Origin: Euphorbia lathyris
Lineage: Eukaryota > Streptophyta > Magnoliopsida > Malpighiales > Euphorbiaceae
DNA length: 64,000 bases
Assembly: GCF_963576675.1 (NCBI RefSeq)
Contig: NC_088916.1
Location: 50,097,001-50,161,000 of the forward strand
Direction of reading: 5' to 3'
The notes beneath the pieces were generated by a model. The model worked only from the letters and a program-made list of their open reading frames with translations. It was not told the DNA's origin and did no database searches. Shown in pieces: positions 11,016 to 23,063 of this stretch (its first letter is position 1; each line of letters starts with the position of its first letter). The position numbers and the translations under genes are program-made.

Positions 11016-11720
11016 GGATAATTTAGTAAAATATGATTCTATAATACTTTGATTTTAGTTGAAATTTAAATCTAGTTGAATTTCATCTCTAACTATTCTC
11101 AACGCATTCAAAAGTTCTGGTGTACTCTTGTCAAATTGTAACAAAAAATTTGTCAAGAGTGGTTGAATTTTGCATGACACTCTCAACAATTTCTTCTAAA
11201 TTTTGAACTTGTGAGCATTCATTATTTTCACCTGGATAATCCAATATTTGATTGACATTGATTTGACTGCGGTAACCAAGCTGATCATTCCCTCAAGTTC
11301 ATGAATATCTTCTTCAGTGGTTGCTTCTTTTAAATTCGTTGAGTACGAATTTTGCAATGTTTGAAACAATTTGCTATTCTCTCTTATTTGATATCTATTT
11401 TCCAAGATGAGACTGCAAGATTTATAGCATCTAACACATTAGCTTTTTCTGGATCAGAATGTCCCAACTCATAGTCTTCCAATAATTTTCGATAAAATCT
11501 CTTGCGATAATGCATCTTGAAAGCTCTTATTATCCCAACATCGCATGGTTGAATTTTTGAATTTAAAATCACTCTATAAATTAATAGATAGTTTTTTTTT
11601 TGAAAGGGTTAATAGATTACTAAATTAATGATAAATTGATAATTGATAACCAAACTAATAAGATAATTAATATTGTAATATTATCATAAAATATTAATTG
11701 TTTTAGTACAACAGCATAAT
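10780..11720 (-). mobile_element. Relic of a pogo-like (Lemi1-type) transposon
   Basis: The left part has the subterminal pattern of plant pogo-like elements: several AAATTAATAA stretches around a CCCGACTTGG block at about 10845-10855. A transposase fragment follows on the minus strand, and similar CTATAAATTAATAG sequence occurs at 11574-11587. An AT microsatellite (10979-11014) sits inside. Exact termini are lost. The same family probably gave rise to the MITE at 15839-15998. Confidence 0.65.
11030..11580 (-). pseudogene. Pogo-like DDE transposase C-terminal fragment
   Basis: Two overlapping minus-strand frames resemble the C-terminal part of Tigger/jerky-like DDE transposases of plant pogo elements. 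The segment KIQPCDVGIIRAFKMHYRKR contains the third acidic residue of the catalytic DDD triad (the Asp after PC). It continues through YELGHSDPEKANVLDAINLA, followed after a frame change by IANCFKHCKIR. The N-terminal DNA-binding and first catalytic segments are missing, and frames are broken. Confidence 0.75.
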
Positions 11721-12134
11721 TGAACCATTGTTTACCTTAGGAATCTTAATAATAAGATAATTGCTTCAAAAAAATAACCAGATAACTAATATAGCTAATA
11801 ATGATTACTAAATTTAATGAATCGTAAATTCGGTCGGTTTGATTAATAGATCGAAAAACTGAATCGAAAACCGAAATTCATCGGTTCGTTCGGTTACTTC
11901 GGTCCGGTTCGATTTTTGAATATCCTAAAATTCAACTGTTAACTAATAGATGTTGTTGTTGCTGTTAGTTGTTTGCGGTTGTAGTAAGCTGTTTGTTGTT
12001 ACTGTAGTATCCAGAAAAAATCAGTTAGGTTCGTTTTTATTTTAGGTGTTATTCGATATTTAGTTATTTCGGTTCGGTTCGGTTTTCAGACCGAACCGAT
12101 CGTTGAACACTCTTAGTTGAACCAAACAGGCCCT
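11721..12134. repeat. Unclassified repeat-derived DNA, GGTTCGGTTCGG-rich
   Basis: Clusters of CGGTTCGGTT-like motifs on both strands (about 11825-11930 and 12060-12105) flank a short TTGTTGTTGCTG / TTTGCGGTTG / AAGCTGTTTG segment at 11950-12005. The latter resembles the start of the MITE at 23670. It looks like nested old MITE remnants, and no gene is seen. Confidence 0.4.
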
Positions 12135-12300
12135 TAATACGTCCATATGTGAATTGATTTATGGAAGTGCCTAATACACTTATATATGAAAGATCAAGGG
12201 CTTAATACACCAAACATTGAAAGATCAGGGGCTTAATGTGTCTAAATGAAAGATCAAGGGTTTAATACACCAAACAATAAAAGATTAGGGGTCTGAGGAT
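12135..12300. repeat. Degenerate tandem repeat of about 40-50 bp
   Basis: The phrase TTAATACACCAAACA(N)nAAAGATCAGGGGC recurs about four times with changes. This kind of decayed array is often part of a non-coding MITE. Confidence 0.6.
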
Positions 12301-13024
12301 GCTTTTTGCCAAAAAAAAAAATATGTGTGAGAGCATGTAAGAGAACATGCAACTGAGGACATCAGATTCTTTTCTTTGTCTGTCAAGATATTCTTAACTA
12401 CTCCTTATGTTCCACAATGCATGCTTTTAAGGGTAAGGGACAAGAATTAAGAAATACAATTAATTTTAACTAAAAGACTTTGTTACCCTTATATTAATTG
12501 AATCCACTAATTAATTTATATTCCCAAATTAAAAATCATATTAAATATGGATATATTTGATAAAAGTCAATTAATGTGCATGTATTGAATCAAAATATCA
12601 TGTATTGTATAGAACAAACAAATTTCTCTAAAAAGAACATTTATTGTGGAACGGATGGTATATTATATATACCCTTCTTAGGAACATGTAAATGGACCAT
12701 GAGTTTTCCATCATACACTCTTTCTTTATATTATTAAAGACTTTTAGCATCAAAGTTTATATAGGAACCCATTGTAATTCACATGATGATTGAAATGGCA
12801 TACTCTTATTTTAGGCACTTGATCAACGTGTAAACACGTGTCCTTGATCTGTAATGGTGAGTGATATATTATACACATGTAGAGTGAAGATAACGAGTCA
12901 TGTACAGAACTCTGTTAATAATGACATGAAAATTGACCAACTTTCAAACATCAGAGAAAAGCTGGCCCAACTTACAAATGTTAGGGCATAATTGTGGGCT
13001 TAAAACACTATTAGCCCTTTGTAT
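12301..13024. other. Intergenic, no feature recognised
   Basis: AT-rich sequence without a plausible open frame or clear repeat on either strand. Confidence 0.5.
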
Positions 13025-13312
13025 CCAAAATGTTAGTCTATGTCAGTTGATATATCATTTGGTAGCATTTAACCTCTAGTTTATTATTTAATGATATTTT
13101 TCCATAATCTCAACCAATATGGATAGTAAGCTAATAGTTTTGTTAAATTTTTAAAAGTTCCGTCCAATTTTTATAGATTGAATATTTGGTAGATAGATTA
13201 AGATTTTATCGAAACTATTAACTTAACATCTAAATTTTACCAATTTTAATAAATAATAGAGTAAATGTTACTAAATAATAGGTCAATGGACAAAGACTGA
13301 CATTTTAGATAG
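13025..13312. mobile_element. Small foldback MITE-like element
   Basis: The left arm (AAATGTTAGTCTATGTCAGT ...) pairs imperfectly with the right arm (... AAAGACTGACATTTTAGA) over about 45 bp. There is no coding capacity. The ends are eroded and no target duplication is clear. Confidence 0.45.
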
Positions 13313-13769
13313 TATCGATAAGTAGATTTGGGATGGGAATAGAGAATGCTTCCCCCTTAGAGCACATCGTTACTTATATCGAAGTCAATGTGTTTAAGCA
13401 TATAATGGATTTGAATGCTAACTGAAAGTGGGATCAATTATATCCCACTGAGCTCAAGAGATGGGGCTCCAGGTCAATGATTTATTTAGGAAGGATCCCA
13501 CCGATTGAATTTAGATTATGTGAACCAAATGTTACCAAATAATAAGTGAATGGGCAACTACCAATATTTTGAATACGTCATTCAGAAAATAGTATTCTAA
13601 GCCTATAATATTCCGTACGTTAAAATCAAATCAACACTTCACTTAAAACGTGTCGGGTTAAGTTTGATTCTTATTCCCAAAAAAAAATCTACATACTTCA
13701 AACCTTTAAAGACCAGTTTGACATTGATTTTCCGATGGTTAAAAGCAGTTTCATAGCTTTCATATTATA
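13313..13769. other. Intergenic, no feature recognised
   Basis: No gene is seen. ATGTTACCAAATAATA at about 13530 echoes the right arm of the preceding foldback, so further relics of that family are likely. Confidence 0.4.
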
Positions 13770-13935
13770 AAATATCATTTAATCTTTTTTGGTGAACATA
13801 AAAGTTTAGGTAAGTGATGGAATTTATAAATTACCTACCATGAGGGCTAAATTTTAACAAAGTGGATAATCGAACCTCAAATCTGTCAAGTAGAAGGTGA
13901 ACGCCTTACCACTCAGACCAACGTGGCAGGCTTAG
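13770..13935 (-). mobile_element. tRNA-derived SINE, minus strand
   Basis: Read on the minus strand, the head carries a pol III A box (TGGTCTGAGTGG, about 13910-13921) and a B box (GAGGTTCGATT, about 13869-13879). These have tRNA-like spacing and are followed by an unrelated body and an A-rich end. The cloverleaf is not complete, so this is a SINE rather than a tRNA gene. Confidence 0.65.
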
Positions 13936-13958
13936 GTAGATACAGTAATGATTGAGTT

Positions 13959-15319
13959 TTGCTATTCGTCGCCCCTATTTTCCTTACCGTCGCCTCCTGT
14001 TTGACATTTTTTCCCTTTTCATTTTTCATTCAAAAAAATGAAATTCTCTCAACCCCGAAGAACAAAACGAAGAAAAATCATGCCTCCAAAACAATGAAAA
14101 ATACTTGAACATCTAAGTTTCGTATTAACCAATAATCTGAAATTTAACGAATTGAACTTAAAACGAACTTTTTTTTTCGTTGAATTTACTCTAAACGGGT
14201 AGCCCATACGGTCCGGTCCATGGACCGACCGTATGAACTACCAGTTTTGCCTAGGCAAAATCGGGTAGCCTACCCCTTTTCACCTAGGCAAAACGGGTAA
14301 GCTACCCGATTTTAACTAGCAAAATCGGGTAGCCTACCCGTTTTGCCTAGGTGAAAAGGGGTAGGCTACCCGATTTTGCCTAGGCAAAACTGGTAGGCTA
14401 CCCGTTTTCCTTTAGAAAAACGGATTTTTTTTTAATTATAATAAATATTAATTATAGATAAATTATGTATTGATTTGATAGAAAAAACGTATAGATAAAT
14501 TATTGATTGGAAATAAAAAATACGGTATTGAAGTGTCCAATTAATTTTTATTTGGTAAATTATATTTATTTACCTTTTAGAACGTAAATTTAATTATACA
14601 TAAATTATGTATTGACTGGATAGAAAAAAACGTATATATAAATTATTGATTGGAAATAAAAAAAATACGTAATAACGCGTGCAATTAATTTTTATTTGTT
14701 AATTTATATTTATTTATCTTTTAGAACGTAAATTCAATTATTGATAAATTATGTATTGATTGGATAGAAAAACGTATAGATAAATTGGAAATAAAAAATA
14801 CGTATTGAGGCGTCCAATTAATTTTTAATATTTATTATAATTAAAAAAAAAATCCGTTTTTCTAAAGGAAAACGGGTAGCCTACCAGTTTTGCCTAGGCA
14901 AAATCGGGTAGCCTACCCCTTTTTACCTAGGCAAAACGGGTAGGCTACCCGATTTGTCTAGGCAAAATCGGGTAGCCTACCCGTTTTGCCTGGGTAAAAA
15001 GGGGTAGGCTACCCGATTTTGCCTAGGCAAAACTGGTAGTTCATACGGTCGGTCCATGGACCGGACCGTATGGGCTACCCGTTTAGAGTAAATTCAACGA
15101 AAAAAAAAAGTTCGTTTTAAGTTCCATTCGTTAAATTTCAGATTATTAGTTAATACGAAACTTAGATGTTCAAGTATTTTTCATTGTTTTGGAGGTATGA
15201 TTTTTCTTCGTTTTGTTCTTCGGGGTTGAGAGAATTTCATTTTTTTGAATGAAAAATGAAAAAGGCAAAAATGTCAAACAGGAGGCGACGGTAAGGAAAA
15301 TAGGGGCGACGAATAGCAA
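13959..15319. mobile_element. 1.36-kb palindromic foldback transposon
   Basis: Two inverted arms of roughly 480 bp start with TTGCTATTCGTCGCCCC and are nearly identical from 13959 and from 15319 inward. Each arm contains its own palindrome of about 160 bp (14238-14396 and 14881-15039). That palindrome is built from alternating TTTTGCCTAGGCAAAA and CGGGTAGCCTACCCG units, with a further palindrome CCGGTCCATGGACCG just outside. The core holds three tandem copies of a 142-bp AT-rich unit. There is no open frame. Long TIRs suggest a Mutator-like or Foldback-type element. A TSD was not found. Confidence 0.85.
14459..14840. repeat. Three tandem 142-bp units in the palindrome core
   Basis: Units start with TAAATTATGTATTGA at 14459, 14601 and 14745 and each includes AAATACG and TTTTAGAACGTAAATT. 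The third is shortened. This array is the only part of the element that is not inverted. Confidence 0.8.
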
Positions 15320-15713
15320 TCCACTTATAAATACATCAAACCATGTAGAGAAAGGCCTTGATTTATATACTATAGAAGAAATAGTGTAAAAAGTCCAGAA
15401 ATTGCGAAATGAAATGATAGTAGGGCGGTGGGCAATGACATTTATTAAATTAGCTACCAATTAAGCTATCACATCACATCATATATAAGTATCAAATTAT
15501 ATTTTTGTCCCAGGTAATGTCCATCTTTTTAAGTTCCCTAAACCTTCCACTATTTCATATTTTATGCCACAAAACATTCTGGATGCATTCAATATTTTAA
15601 TCTCTACTTTTATTTCAACACCTTAATTATGTGTCTTTTATTTGTAGCTACCACAACAATTCACCTCATCAAAGTTAATATACCATATCATTAGTTAAAT
15701 TTTTGGGTTAATG
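15320..15713. other. Intergenic, no feature recognised
   Basis: AT-rich. The open frame on the minus strand here overlaps the palindromic element and is not coding. Confidence 0.5.
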
Positions 15714-16336
15714 TATACATTCTTAAATTTAGCACGTTTTATCTATTAGCACTTTAAACTTTTAAAAAAACATATCACACGTATACAGTTGACTTTATAA
15801 ACCTATCACATACATATATTTAGCTTTAAAAACCTATACAGTAAAATCTCTATATAGAAATAACCTCTATTTTGTTATAAAAAAACTCGATCCCAACTTG
15901 GTAATAACCTCTATTATCGAACTCTATTTATTAATAACCTTCCAATTGTTATACAAATAGCTCAGTCCCAAGTGTATTCCTACATAGAGGTTTTACTGTA
16001 TTATACTTATAGTTGGCTCATTCGGATATTTTGTACACAAAATCGTTAGTGTCTTATTTTTGACAGATTAGGTTACATACAGAACCAAATCGCACGTTTT
16101 TTTTATAGCACGCACATGCCACATGATCTGTCAAATATGACCGATCAACAATTTTGTGTCCATGAGATCCGGAAGAGCTAAATATAGGTGTGTAATAGGA
16201 TTTTAAAGTCAACTATATGTATGCGATAGATTTTTAAAGCCAACTATAAATGTGTAATATGTTATTTTAAAAGTCCATGATGCCAATAGGATAAACTTGC
16301 AAAGTTTAAAGATGTAAATATGCATTAAGCCTAATT
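15714..16336. mobile_element. Foldback MITE interrupted by a second MITE
   Basis: The left arm (GGGTTAATGTATACATT ... TTTAGCTTTAAAAACCTATA) is the inverted counterpart of the right arm, which ends ATGCATTAAGCCTAA. Matching blocks include ACATATCACACGTATACAG against its complement near 16250. The Emigrant-like MITE at 15839-15998 sits between the arms, so this element is the older one. There is no coding capacity. Confidence 0.7.
15839..15998. mobile_element. Emigrant-like MITE (pogo/Tc1-mariner), TA target site
   Basis: Its ends are CAGTAAAATCTCTATATAG and the inverse of CTACATAGAGGTTTTACTG, flanked on both sides by TA. Internal AATAACCTCTATT and CCCAACTTGG blocks match the subterminal pattern of plant Emigrant/Lemi1 elements. 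At 160 bp it is non-autonomous. The pogo-like transposase relic at 11030-11580 is a plausible relative. Confidence 0.8.
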
Positions 16337-16611
16337 TATTTTTTCTAAATTGGTAAAACGCATGCCCTCATTTACAAAAAGAATAGAGTTAATACATCTG
16401 TTACCCCTATGTACTTGGCCTAAAACTTCAACGCTCTCATGAACTTTCAAAAGTTCTAAACGACCATCTATTTTTTTTCCTAATTGCATTTAATAACCCT
16501 TTATTTTTCAATAGAATTTCTTGGATGCGAAAAATTGAAAACACGCCGTGTGAAAAAAGAAAATGTGTCAAATAGATAAATGATTATAAACTTATAAAAG
16601 TTGATATGGTA
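16337..16611. other. Intergenic, no feature recognised
   Basis: AT-rich sequence without coding potential. Confidence 0.5.
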
Positions 16612-16812
16612 GTTGAAAATTTGGGGTTATTGAATGCAAAATAGGGGGTTACTGAATCTAATTGGCAAGACTATTGGGTTATTGAATGCACTTGGATAGA
16701 AACAGTGGTTTATTACAATTGGACAAAAATAGGGGTTATTGAATGTAATTTGCAAAAATTAAAGGTTATTGAAAGTAATTGATAAGAATATGATGTTATT
16801 GAATGCAAGGTG
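16612..16812. repeat. Degenerate minisatellite of about 36 bp
   Basis: The phrase GGGGTTATTGAATGCAA is repeated about six times with changes, separated by TTGGCAAGAAT-like spacers. Confidence 0.65.
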
Positions 16813-17024
16813 AATTGAATTTTTTTTTTTTTGTATTTTCCTATTTTTTTTGTTGCATTAAACTCCTGATAACTAGAAAATTTGGCTTTAAAATAAAACT
16901 CGACTGCCAGATTGTTATTCATTTTATCTGTGTTTTAAATTTATATTTTTAATAATTCGAAAATAACTTTTATGTGTAATGTGACTATAAAAATTATTAA
17001 ATTTCTTATTTCGAACTATAAAAA

Positions 17025-17930
17025 AAATATAATTTTAGACATATTTTTTTTGATAGAAATTGGGACGAGACAGAACTTGGGCGGAGTGAGCCCCCATGGC
17101 CCAAGAACTGACAAACCCGTAATATATTAATAAAAGAAAAAAAATGAGTGTTTGAACAAGAGAATAAGAAGGAGAACAAACAAAAGAAGGGGGAGGGAGA
17201 AAAGTTTCGGAAAGTCAAGAAAAACGCAAGTGAGAAATACTACAAATGTCATCATTGATAAACCTGTGGCAAAAAGCAGGAGCTGAACGCCACCAATTGA
17301 TCACTGAGGAAGAGACTCCAAACTTAGCTAGCGCATCAGTAACTCTATTTCATTCCCTAAAGATGTGAGAAAAAAGAATGTTCATCCTAAAGCAAATGGT
17401 GAGACAATGCAACCACTCTTGACGAATACTCCAAGGAACATCCATGGAACGATGTCTAAGCAGATTAACAACGTACATTGAGTCTGACTCAATCCAAAGC
17501 TGATGCCAATTTTTCTCCCAAGCAAGTTCAATTGCGAAAATAGCGGCTCTCAATTCAGCCATATAAGCAAAAGAGGGGGGGTTAGAAAAAGCAAAACAAC
17601 CTTTGGGAAATCCTCGATAGTTGCGAAAGATACCTCCCGCTCCTGCCTCGCCTGGAGTGCCAAAAGCAGAGCCGTCCACATTGACTTTAACCCATCCCGA
17701 AGGAGGTTTAAACCAATGGACCGGAATAATGTTGGGAGCCGGGGGCGGCCTAGGAGAAGCCAGAAGACGGGATAAGATAACATCATCTCTCCGTGAAAAG
17801 CAAAAACCTTTAGAACTGGCAAAGGACTCTCGAATCATTCGAAAGAGGGTGATCTTCGAATGCTGAATAGAAGGAGAAACTTCCTTAAAGATTGCTTCAT
17901 TCCTGCAATGCCAGATTAAAAAGTAAGTAA
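17025..17930 (-). pseudogene. LINE 3' end: RNase H domain, minus strand
   Basis: A minus-strand frame (17838-17350) starts in the zinc-binding linker after the RT and continues into RNase H: HWFKPPSGWVKVNVDGSAF, AGAGGIFRNYRG and WIESDSMYVVNLL. A TGA interrupts it just before NRVTDALAKFG (about 17330). A T-run at 17045-17052, read as poly(A) on the minus strand, marks the 3' end. The upstream part with NEAIFKE-like residues lies at about 17880-17910. It is a typical 5'-truncated dead LINE. Confidence 0.8.
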
Positions 17931-17983
17931 GATTCTTTTAAATGAATTAGATGTTGACATATAATTAACTTAGCAAACCTAAA

Positions 17984-18050
17984 CTTAATACAACAACAAC
18001 AAAGCCTTAGTCCCGAAATGATTCGGGGTTGGCTAACATGACTAAAATTG
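17984..18050 (-). mobile_element. 3' end of an Au-like SINE, minus strand
   Basis: On the minus strand the sequence ends ...GACTAAGGCTTTGTTGTTGT, which is the conserved 3' terminus of the Au SINE family of flowering plants. The tRNA-like head is not visible, so the copy is partial. Confidence 0.65.
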
Positions 18051-18440
18051 AATTATTCAAGACATTAAAATCTAGCTATTAGGTTTGTCTGTAAGTTTTG
18101 AATATGCATGCTAAAATTAAAAACATTTAATCAGAAGGTCTAATGTATTATGCATATTATTATCTGATCTAACTTGTTTTTATTAGTATATTAATTATTA
18201 ATATGATTAAGTCAAAAGTAATCGAGTAGTAACTAGAATTCTCATCCCAATAATTAATTACTACTAAGAGATTTCGGATCGACAAGATGTGATCTCAAAT
18301 ATTGACAATTTGTTTTACAAGACTATAACAAGAAAAGTCAATGTTTGTGAATCATGCATTTTCTCTGTTTGTGTATAATTTTCAAAATTATACTTTATTT
18401 TATTTTATTAAAATGGTTAGTAGACTTGTGAATTTTGGTC
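18051..18440. other. Intergenic, no feature recognised
   Basis: AT-rich sequence up to the Copia-3 insertion site. Confidence 0.5.
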
Positions 18441-18445
18441 CCTAA

Positions 18446-18706
18446 TGATGTGTTCACTTATATATGGTTAAAATCGATAGGTTTACTTATATATGGCTAA
18501 AATCACAGTAAAACTCTGTTGAAATGGTAAAATGTTGTTGAGAAGTTAATTAGTTGTCATACGTTGTTAGATAAGTTGTTAGAATAGTTTAAATAGGAAA
18601 CCAAATCTCAACTTATATTTAATTTTATTTTTCTGTATTCTGTAATTCTTTCCATTTTTCTCTTAATACAATTCAGTGTTTTTTTTTCATTTCATCAATC
18701 CCTAGA
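18446..18706 (+). repeat. 5' LTR of Copia-3
   Basis: The 261-bp LTR shares TTGTTAGAATAGTTTAAATA and a T-rich CTTAATACAATTCAG end with the 3' copy. A TATA-like TTTAAATAGG lies near 18587. Confidence 0.85.
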
Positions 18707-18719
18707 TGGTATCAGAGAT

Positions 18720-21700
18720 TCCGCAAAGACATATATAGTGAATTTGAGAAGCAATCAAAGGAGAAACAACATGTTTCAGATTCTTGAAACTGCCAGTGAA
18801 GAAGAAGATCAGTTTTACAATAATACAATAATGGTTATTACGGGTTCTCCGTACCTTAATCTGGAGAAATCAGTTTATCTAGGCTGATCTTTGGTGAGTG
18901 TTCCTTTAACTGAAATCAATTATCTGTCTTAGCTATCTGCAGTCAAAATTGGACTTACAGCGAAGGACAAACTTGATTTTGTATTGAAAGTTGATTCAAA
19001 ACCATATCCATCAACTCCTGCTTTGGTAAAAAGATGGTCATGATGTGGTAACATGGTTTTATCGTGGCTTTTTAAGTTCCATTTCAAAAGATCTTGCAGA
19101 TTCTTTTTTGTATGTGAAGACTGCAAAGGAACTCTAGCTTGAATTAGAGCTGAGATTTGGGGAATCGAATGGGCAATTGGTCTATTTGATCAAGAAAGAA
19201 TTGGCTAGTCTTCTTCAAGGAGAGTTAACTGTTTGTGTTTATTACACAAAGATGAAAAAGTTATAGGAAAATCTGGCTCTAAATCATATTCTTGTTTGTA
19301 CATGTGTTGTAGTAGTAAAGAAAATGGTAGATCTAATTGAAGCAGATAATTTGATGGATTTCTTGATGGGTTTAAATGATACCTATGAGCATACTAGGAA
19401 TCAAATCTTGATGATGGATCCCTTACCACCAATCAACAAAGCTTATTCCATGATCCAAAAGCTGGAAAGCAAAGACAAAATGTCACCAAAAATAACAGTA
19501 ATGGTCATTCTTTTGACAAATTAGAGATTGCTAATGTTGTAATTTGAGGAGGAGAAAAGAGTGATATAGATAAGTCAAAAAGAAGAAATGTTTTGTTCTC
19601 GCTGCAAGAAACCAAGTCACTTGAAAGAAAGTTGCTTCAAACTCAAAGGTTAACCAGACTAGTTTAAGTACAAGAAGAGGGGAGTTAAGAAACCTGGTCA
19701 ATATGCTAATGCAGTAGAAGAAGGTGGCAGTGGAGATGTGGATTTTGAACAAGAACAATAATCACAGTTTCTACCTAGGTTTCTATAAAAAAAAGAGTTT
19801 CAGAAATTTCTAAATACAAAAACCACAAATGATATGGCATGCTTTACCGACTTTACTGGTCATGTTCTTGATTATGCTCATATGTAATGTACTAACTTAG
19901 AACATGGAATTATAGATTTAGGAGCTAGTCTCATAGATTAATAATTTTATATATACATGAGAATTGCCACACCCTCAAAGAGTATGTTTTCCAGATGAAA
20001 GCTGAATCTAAGACACATGTAGCTGGAACAACCTCTTCTTCCCCCGTTCGTGCCAAGGAAAGCAATGGAAGAGACGGAAGCCAGAAAAAAAAAGAAAGAG
20101 CTTCCCTTACTTAGTAAGTATCCTCAACACATCTAATCACACAAAAAGGTACATTGAAATTTAGTGACAAGTTTCACTTACATAATGTTCCATATGTACC
20201 TGCTTTCAAGTTTAATCTACTTCCAGTGGGTCAGTTGTTGCAAGAAGAATGAATAGGCATTAGTTTTCATCCTACTCATTGTATCTTACAGAAATTGGAG
20301 ACTAAAGAAATAGTAGCAGTTAGACAGATGAATGGTGGTTTGTACAAATTATCCAAAAAAATATTTCCAACCAAGATTGCTAAAAGGAGAAGAGAAGGCA
20401 TTACAAGGAGAAACTTTGGTGAATGTTTTAGATGATGAAAACGTAATCTGGCATTATATGATAGGTCATGTTTCTTAGAAGAAACTTAAGAATGTTACTA
20501 GTATTAGTTGTACTCAAACTACAATCCTTTGTGAGATTTGTCCTCTTGCAAAGCAACATAGATTGACTTTTGCTATCAGTAAAATGGTTTCTCATTTAGT
20601 ACTTGAACTTTTGCATATTATTGTTTGGGGTCCTTATCATATATCTTCCACAGATAGTTCAAGATTTATTCTTACTATAGTTGATGATTATTCGAAGACA
20701 CTACGGACTATTTTGTTGAGTTCCAAAATTGAAGTTCATACAACCATGTCGAAATTTATCTTATTGGCCCAAAATCAATTTAACACTGGTTAATAATGCA
20801 TATGAATACATGTTGTCTAGTCTTGGAATTCAGCATCAGAAAGTTTGTGCTTATACACCTCAGCAGCATAGGGTTATTCAAAGAAAACATAAGCATTTAC
20901 TAGAAGTGGCAAGGCGTTATTATTCCAATCAGGGTACCGAATGATTTTTTAGGAGAAGCTATTAAAACAACAACTCACATCATTAACGTTTTACAAGTTG
21001 AAATCTTATAATGACAAACTCCATTTGAAAGACTATACAAAAAGGGTACTTGATTACACACATCTAAAGCTGCTTGGATGCATGTGTTTTATCTCAAATT
21101 TGAAGCCACATAAGGATAAATTTGAACAAAGAGCTTTCAAAGGAGTCTTCTTGCCGCTAGGTAGAAAGGATATATGATCTACAGGCAAGACACAAATCAA
21201 TTTGTGACAACTAGGGATGTAAAGTTTCATGAAAGTTATTTTCCTTTCAAGACATCTCTCTCATCATCTGAATTTTCATCGAACAATCTTGTACCACCTA
21301 GTACAATAGCTAAATCTCCTAACTTTGTAGATCAAATTGTTTCTATTGATGAAATTATATCTGCAGGAGACCCTAAATTTTGCACAGCAGCAACTAGCAG
21401 AATTAGAAAGAAACCTAGCTGGATGACTAGATTTATAGGCAGTGTTGATTTTATTACAGATGTTAGTTATAACTCACACAATGATCTTTGTTCATTGCCA
21501 TAATACTCCACAACATATCAAGCTTCTCTTACTAATCTAAAAAATGAGCAAGAACCTAAGTCCTACAAGCAAGCTACACAAGATACCAGATGGGTACAAG
21601 CCATGTCAGAAGATTTACAGGCTTTACAAGCAAATGGTACATGGATCCTAACCACATTTCCACAAGGAAAGAAAACTATAGCTTCAAGATGAGTATTTTG

Positions 21701-23063
21701 TATAAAAAGGAAACCAGATGGTTCAATTGATCGTTTTAAATCCAGATTAGTAGCTAAAGGCTACAATTAAACATATGGCCTTGACTACACAGAGTTTTAT
21801 TCGCATGTAGCTAAGGTGGCTACAGTTAAAATATTTCTAGCAATTGCATCATCTAGATAGTGGCCAGTGCATCAAATCAACATAAACAATGCATACTTGC
21901 ATGGTTTTATAGAAGCAGACCTTTACATGAAACCACAAGAGGGATATTTATAGGCTCAACCAGGGCAAGTGTGTAAGCTAGTTAAAAGCTTATACAGTTT
22001 AAAACAGGCTGGCGGTATGTGGAATAAGGACATGTCAACTAAACTAGTTCAATTTGGTTTTATTAAAGCATCACATGATCATTGCTTATATACCAAACAA
22101 GAAGGTAAGCATTTAACAATTCTGGTGATGTATGGTGATGATTTATTAATCACATGAACTTTAGAAGCACTCTTTCTAGAATTGAAGCAATTTCTACATG
22201 AAAAGTTCACTATCAAGGTTCTTGGATATGTGAATTTTTTTCTAGGAGTGGAGGTTGCAAGATCAGAAATAAGATCGATTTTATCCCAAATGAAATACAT
22301 TAAGGGCATGTTAGCTGATACACAAATACATGAGGCAAATGTAGTTAATTCTCCACTACCCTCAGGATTTCAACCTAAGCAAAAATCTATAAGGTTAGAA
22401 AATGCACACCTATAGAAGGCTCATTGGCAGGTTGTTATACCTAGGATTCACACATCTCGACATCTGTTTGCCAACGTAGCATCTAAGTCAACACATGACA
22501 AATCCTCAACAACTTCATCTTAATATTGCATTACACATTCTCAGATTCCTTAAGGGTACATTGACTCGAGGACTCTATTATCCTGTTTAATCTACATTCT
22601 TATTATATGCTTAATGTGATGCAGATTACGGAGTATGCAAGGTTATAAGAAGCTCAATCTCGGGTTGTTTTGTATTTTTAGGGAAGTCATGGTATCATGG
22701 AAGAGAAAAAAGCAATCTACGGTCAGCAGATCCTCAACGGAAGTAGAATACAAAAGTATGGACCACATTTATATTATCCACTTTCCATATTCCCATTGGC
22801 AAACCAATTCCCTTATATAGTGACAATACTTTAGCTATAGTCATTGCAGCCAATTCGACTGATCATGAGAAAACAAAACATTTTGATATTGATATTCATT
22901 TTATAAGAGATTATGTTGAGCAGGGGTTTATTACTACACAACATGTTTCATCTACACAACAACTTGCTTATCTCTTCACAAAAATCTTAAGTGGAACACA
23001 GATCAATAAGTTCTTGTGCAAACTTGGTGTCATTAATACCATAACGCCAAGTTTGAAGGGGGG
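18720..23063 (+). pseudogene. Copia-3 gag-pol remains
   Basis: Fragments in all three frames still show the order of a copia polyprotein. There is a gag helical region (about 18900-19520), a CCHC zinc knuckle (CSRCKKPSHLKESC, about 19592-19633) and a protease-like DLGAS (about 19918). The integrase has DDYS and PQQHR segments (about 20560-20935). The RT has ASR*VFCIKRKPDGS (the star is a stop), QINI..AYLHG and YGDDLLIT (about 22130; the first residues of YVDD changed). RNase H has SRSSTEVEYKSM (about 22727). No frame is longer than about 110 codons in the core. Confidence 0.85.

Noticed and set aside
13865..13935. tRNA gene on the minus strand
   Set aside because: A and B boxes are present, but the acceptor stem and the rest of the cloverleaf do not pair, and a non-tRNA body with an A-rich tail follows. 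A SINE explains it.
15170..15460. Minus-strand ORF with hydrophobic residues
   Set aside because: Half of it lies in an arm of the palindromic foldback element, whose other arm has no matching frame.
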